Positions 44,107 through 45,292 of a stretch of DNA of 45,292 bases are shown here, in pieces; positions within the stretch are counted from its first letter, which is position 1, and each line of letters begins with the position of its first letter. Origin of the DNA: a bacterium. Lineage in GTDB: Bacteria > Gemmatimonadota > Gemmatimonadetes > Gemmatimonadales > Gemmatimonadaceae. The notes beneath the pieces were generated by a model, which did not search any database, was not told the DNA's origin, and saw only the letters and a program-made list of their open reading frames with translations. Both the position numbers and the translations under genes were made by a program. The stretch is from positions 1-45,292 of the forward strand of contig JAKAJN010000009.1 in the NCBI GenBank assembly GCA_021813725.1, in the 5' to 3' direction.

Positions 44107-45231
44107 ATGACCCTCTCGAACGCATTCTCGCGCCGCGGCATCGTGGCCGCGCGCCGCCCTGCCCTGTTCGCTTCTGCTGCCTTGCTGCTCGCTGCCTGCG
44201 GCGGCAAGTCCGACACCGGCGCGGCGGCGCCGCCTGTGGCGCTCGGCCCCGCCGACGTCGCCATGGTGGCAACCGCGGAGCTCGCACCGACGGTTCTCGT
44301 CAGCGGCGCGCTCGACCCGGCCGACGTCGTGCGCGTCCGCGCGCAGGTGGGCGGCACGGTGCGCGACGTGTCGGTGGACCGCGGGTCGCGCGTGAGCCGC
44401 GGCCAGGTGATGGCGCGCGTCGAGGCGCAGGGGGTGACCAGCGGCGCCGAGAGCGCCAAGGCCAACGTGGCCAGTGCGGATGCCGCACTCGCTGTGGCGC
44501 TTCAGCGGCTGGAGGGCGCAAGGAAGCTCTTCGCCGCCGGCGCCATGTCGGCAGTGGACCTGAAGACTGCGCAGGCCGGCTACGACGCGGCCGTCGCGCA
44601 ACTTGCCGCGGCGAGGTCGGCAGCGGCCGGCGCCACGGAGGCCGCTGGCCGCACGCTGCTGCGCGCGCCATTCGACGGCTGGGTCAGCGAACGGCTGGTC
44701 GAGGCGGGCGAGTCCGTAAAGGGCGAGGATCCCGTCTTCACCGTGGTCGATCCGCGCACGCTCGAACTCAAGGGGCAGGTCGGCGCGCTCGACGCGGCGC
44801 GCGTGCGCACGGGCCAGATGGTCACCTTCCGCGTGGATGCGCTCCCGGGCCAGGAGCTCCACGGCAGCGTGGCGCGCGTGGACCCCGTCGCCGACGCCGC
44901 CACGCGGCAGGTGGGTGTCTATGTGCGGCTTCCGAACGGCAACGGCAAGATTGTCGCCGGCCAGTTCGCGAACGGCCACATCCGCACCGGCGCCGCCGTG
45001 AAGACCGTGGTGGTGCCGGCGAACGCGCTGCGCACCGACGGCAAGGCGCCCTACGTGCTCGTCGTCGAGGGAGGCGTCGTGCACCGGCGCCCAGTCGAGG
45101 CAGGCGCGCGCGACGAGGACGCCGGCACCGTGGCAATCCGCAGCGGCCTCAAGGGTGGCGAGCGCGTTGTGGTGACGCTGGGCGTTGAGATGGCCGACGG
45201 GACGAAGGTCTCCCTGGGCCAGGAGAAGTAG
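44107..45231 (+). CDS. Efflux periplasmic adaptor lipoprotein (HlyD/MFP family)
   Basis: A 374-residue membrane-fusion protein. The lipobox is LLLAACGG (Cys near residue 36), giving a lipoprotein anchored in the membrane. The order is typical: barrel-sandwich part one (VRVRAQVGGTVRDVSVDRGS), helical hairpin (about 125-170), part two (LLRAPFDGWVSERLVEAGES), beta-barrel (FRVDALPGQELHGSVARVDP) and membrane-proximal domain (VVVPANALRTDGKAPYVLVV). It links the TolC-like channel to an inner-membrane pump. Two bases separate it from the channel gene and one from the next start codon. Confidence 0.9.
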   Translation: MTLSNAFSRRGIVAARRPALFASAALLLAACGGKSDTGAAAPPVALGPADVAMVATAELAPTVLVSGALDPADVVRVRAQVGGTVRDVSVDRGSRVSRGQVMARVEAQGVTSGAESAKANVASADAALAVALQRLEGARKLFAAGAMSAVDLKTAQAGYDAAVAQLAAARSAAAGATEAAGRTLLRAPFDGWVSERLVEAGESVKGEDPVFTVVDPRTLELKGQVGALDAARVRTGQMVTFRVDALPGQELHGSVARVDPVADAATRQVGVYVRLPNGNGKIVAGQFANGHIRTGAAVKTVVVPANALRTDGKAPYVLVVEGGVVHRRPVEAGARDEDAGTVAIRSGLKGGERVVVTLGVEMADGTKVSLGQEK

Positions 45232-45232
45232 C

Positions 45233-45292
45233 ATGGAAGAGAAACGCTCGCGTGGCCGCCGCGCCTCCGACCAGTCCGGGTCGGGGCTGAGC
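45233..45292 (+). CDS. Start of next gene, probably the RND efflux permease (partial)
   Basis: ATG 45233 follows the adaptor stop by one base, with AGGAG eight bases before it. Only twenty codons are in the window (MEEKRSRGRR followed by ASDQSGSGLS), too few for identification. The position after a channel and an HlyD adaptor makes an RND inner-membrane permease the likely product; this rests on context only. Confidence 0.5.
   Translation, partial: MEEKRSRGRRASDQSGSGLS

Overview
The window is GC-rich bacterial DNA with tightly packed genes, frequent 1-4 bp start/stop overlaps (ATGA, TGATG, GTGA) and many starts without a clear Shine-Dalgarno. An outer membrane is implied by a TonB-dependent receptor, a TolC-type channel and an LptF/LptG pair. 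The overall gene style (signal peptides ending near AAQQ or AQ, receptor with a carboxypeptidase-regulatory-like N-terminus) suggests Gemmatimonadota or a relative. That taxonomic guess is inference only. No rRNA, tRNA, CRISPR array, insertion sequence or prophage gene was seen.

Region by region: 1-1174 holds queC (3' end only), queE and queD, which make the 7-deazaguanine precursor of queuosine. 1252-9795 is mixed cell-envelope and metabolic DNA: an NlpC/P60 hydrolase, a large TonB-dependent receptor followed by an unusual repeat-terminator, a GDPD phosphodiesterase overlapping an ABC exporter, a small secreted protein and an LctP lactate permease. 9876-13608 holds a Ycf46-like AAA ATPase, a short GspF-like membrane protein and an MFS transporter.

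13611-33451 is a surface-glycan assembly region of about 20 kb. It contains a PglK-like flippase, a GT2-type transferase, two stand-alone FkbM methyltransferases, a GT25 enzyme, two paralogous two-domain proteins (GT-A-like plus FkbM), a STELLO/DUF288-like transferase, another GT2, an LptF/LptG pair, a GT4 enzyme, GDP-fucose synthase, a WecA-type initiating transferase, an ALG1-like mannosyltransferase and a MurG-like transferase. The contiguous WecA-like, MurG-like and ALG1-like genes resemble the first three steps of the eukaryotic dolichol-linked N-glycan pathway (ALG7, ALG13/14, ALG1). This, with the undescribed two-domain family, is the most interesting part of the window.

33463-41867 holds an M28 peptidase, an acyltransferase, a four-TM protein, an alpha/beta hydrolase, an acyl-CoA dehydrogenase next to an APH-like kinase (an unfused counterpart of ACAD10/11), a secreted DUF900 esterase, and a DUF2231 membrane protein divergent from a membrane-anchored LuxR-type regulator with nested dyads between them. 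41876-45292 is a TetR-controlled tripartite efflux operon: promoter, tetR, tolC-like gene, lipoprotein adaptor and the first codons of the next gene.
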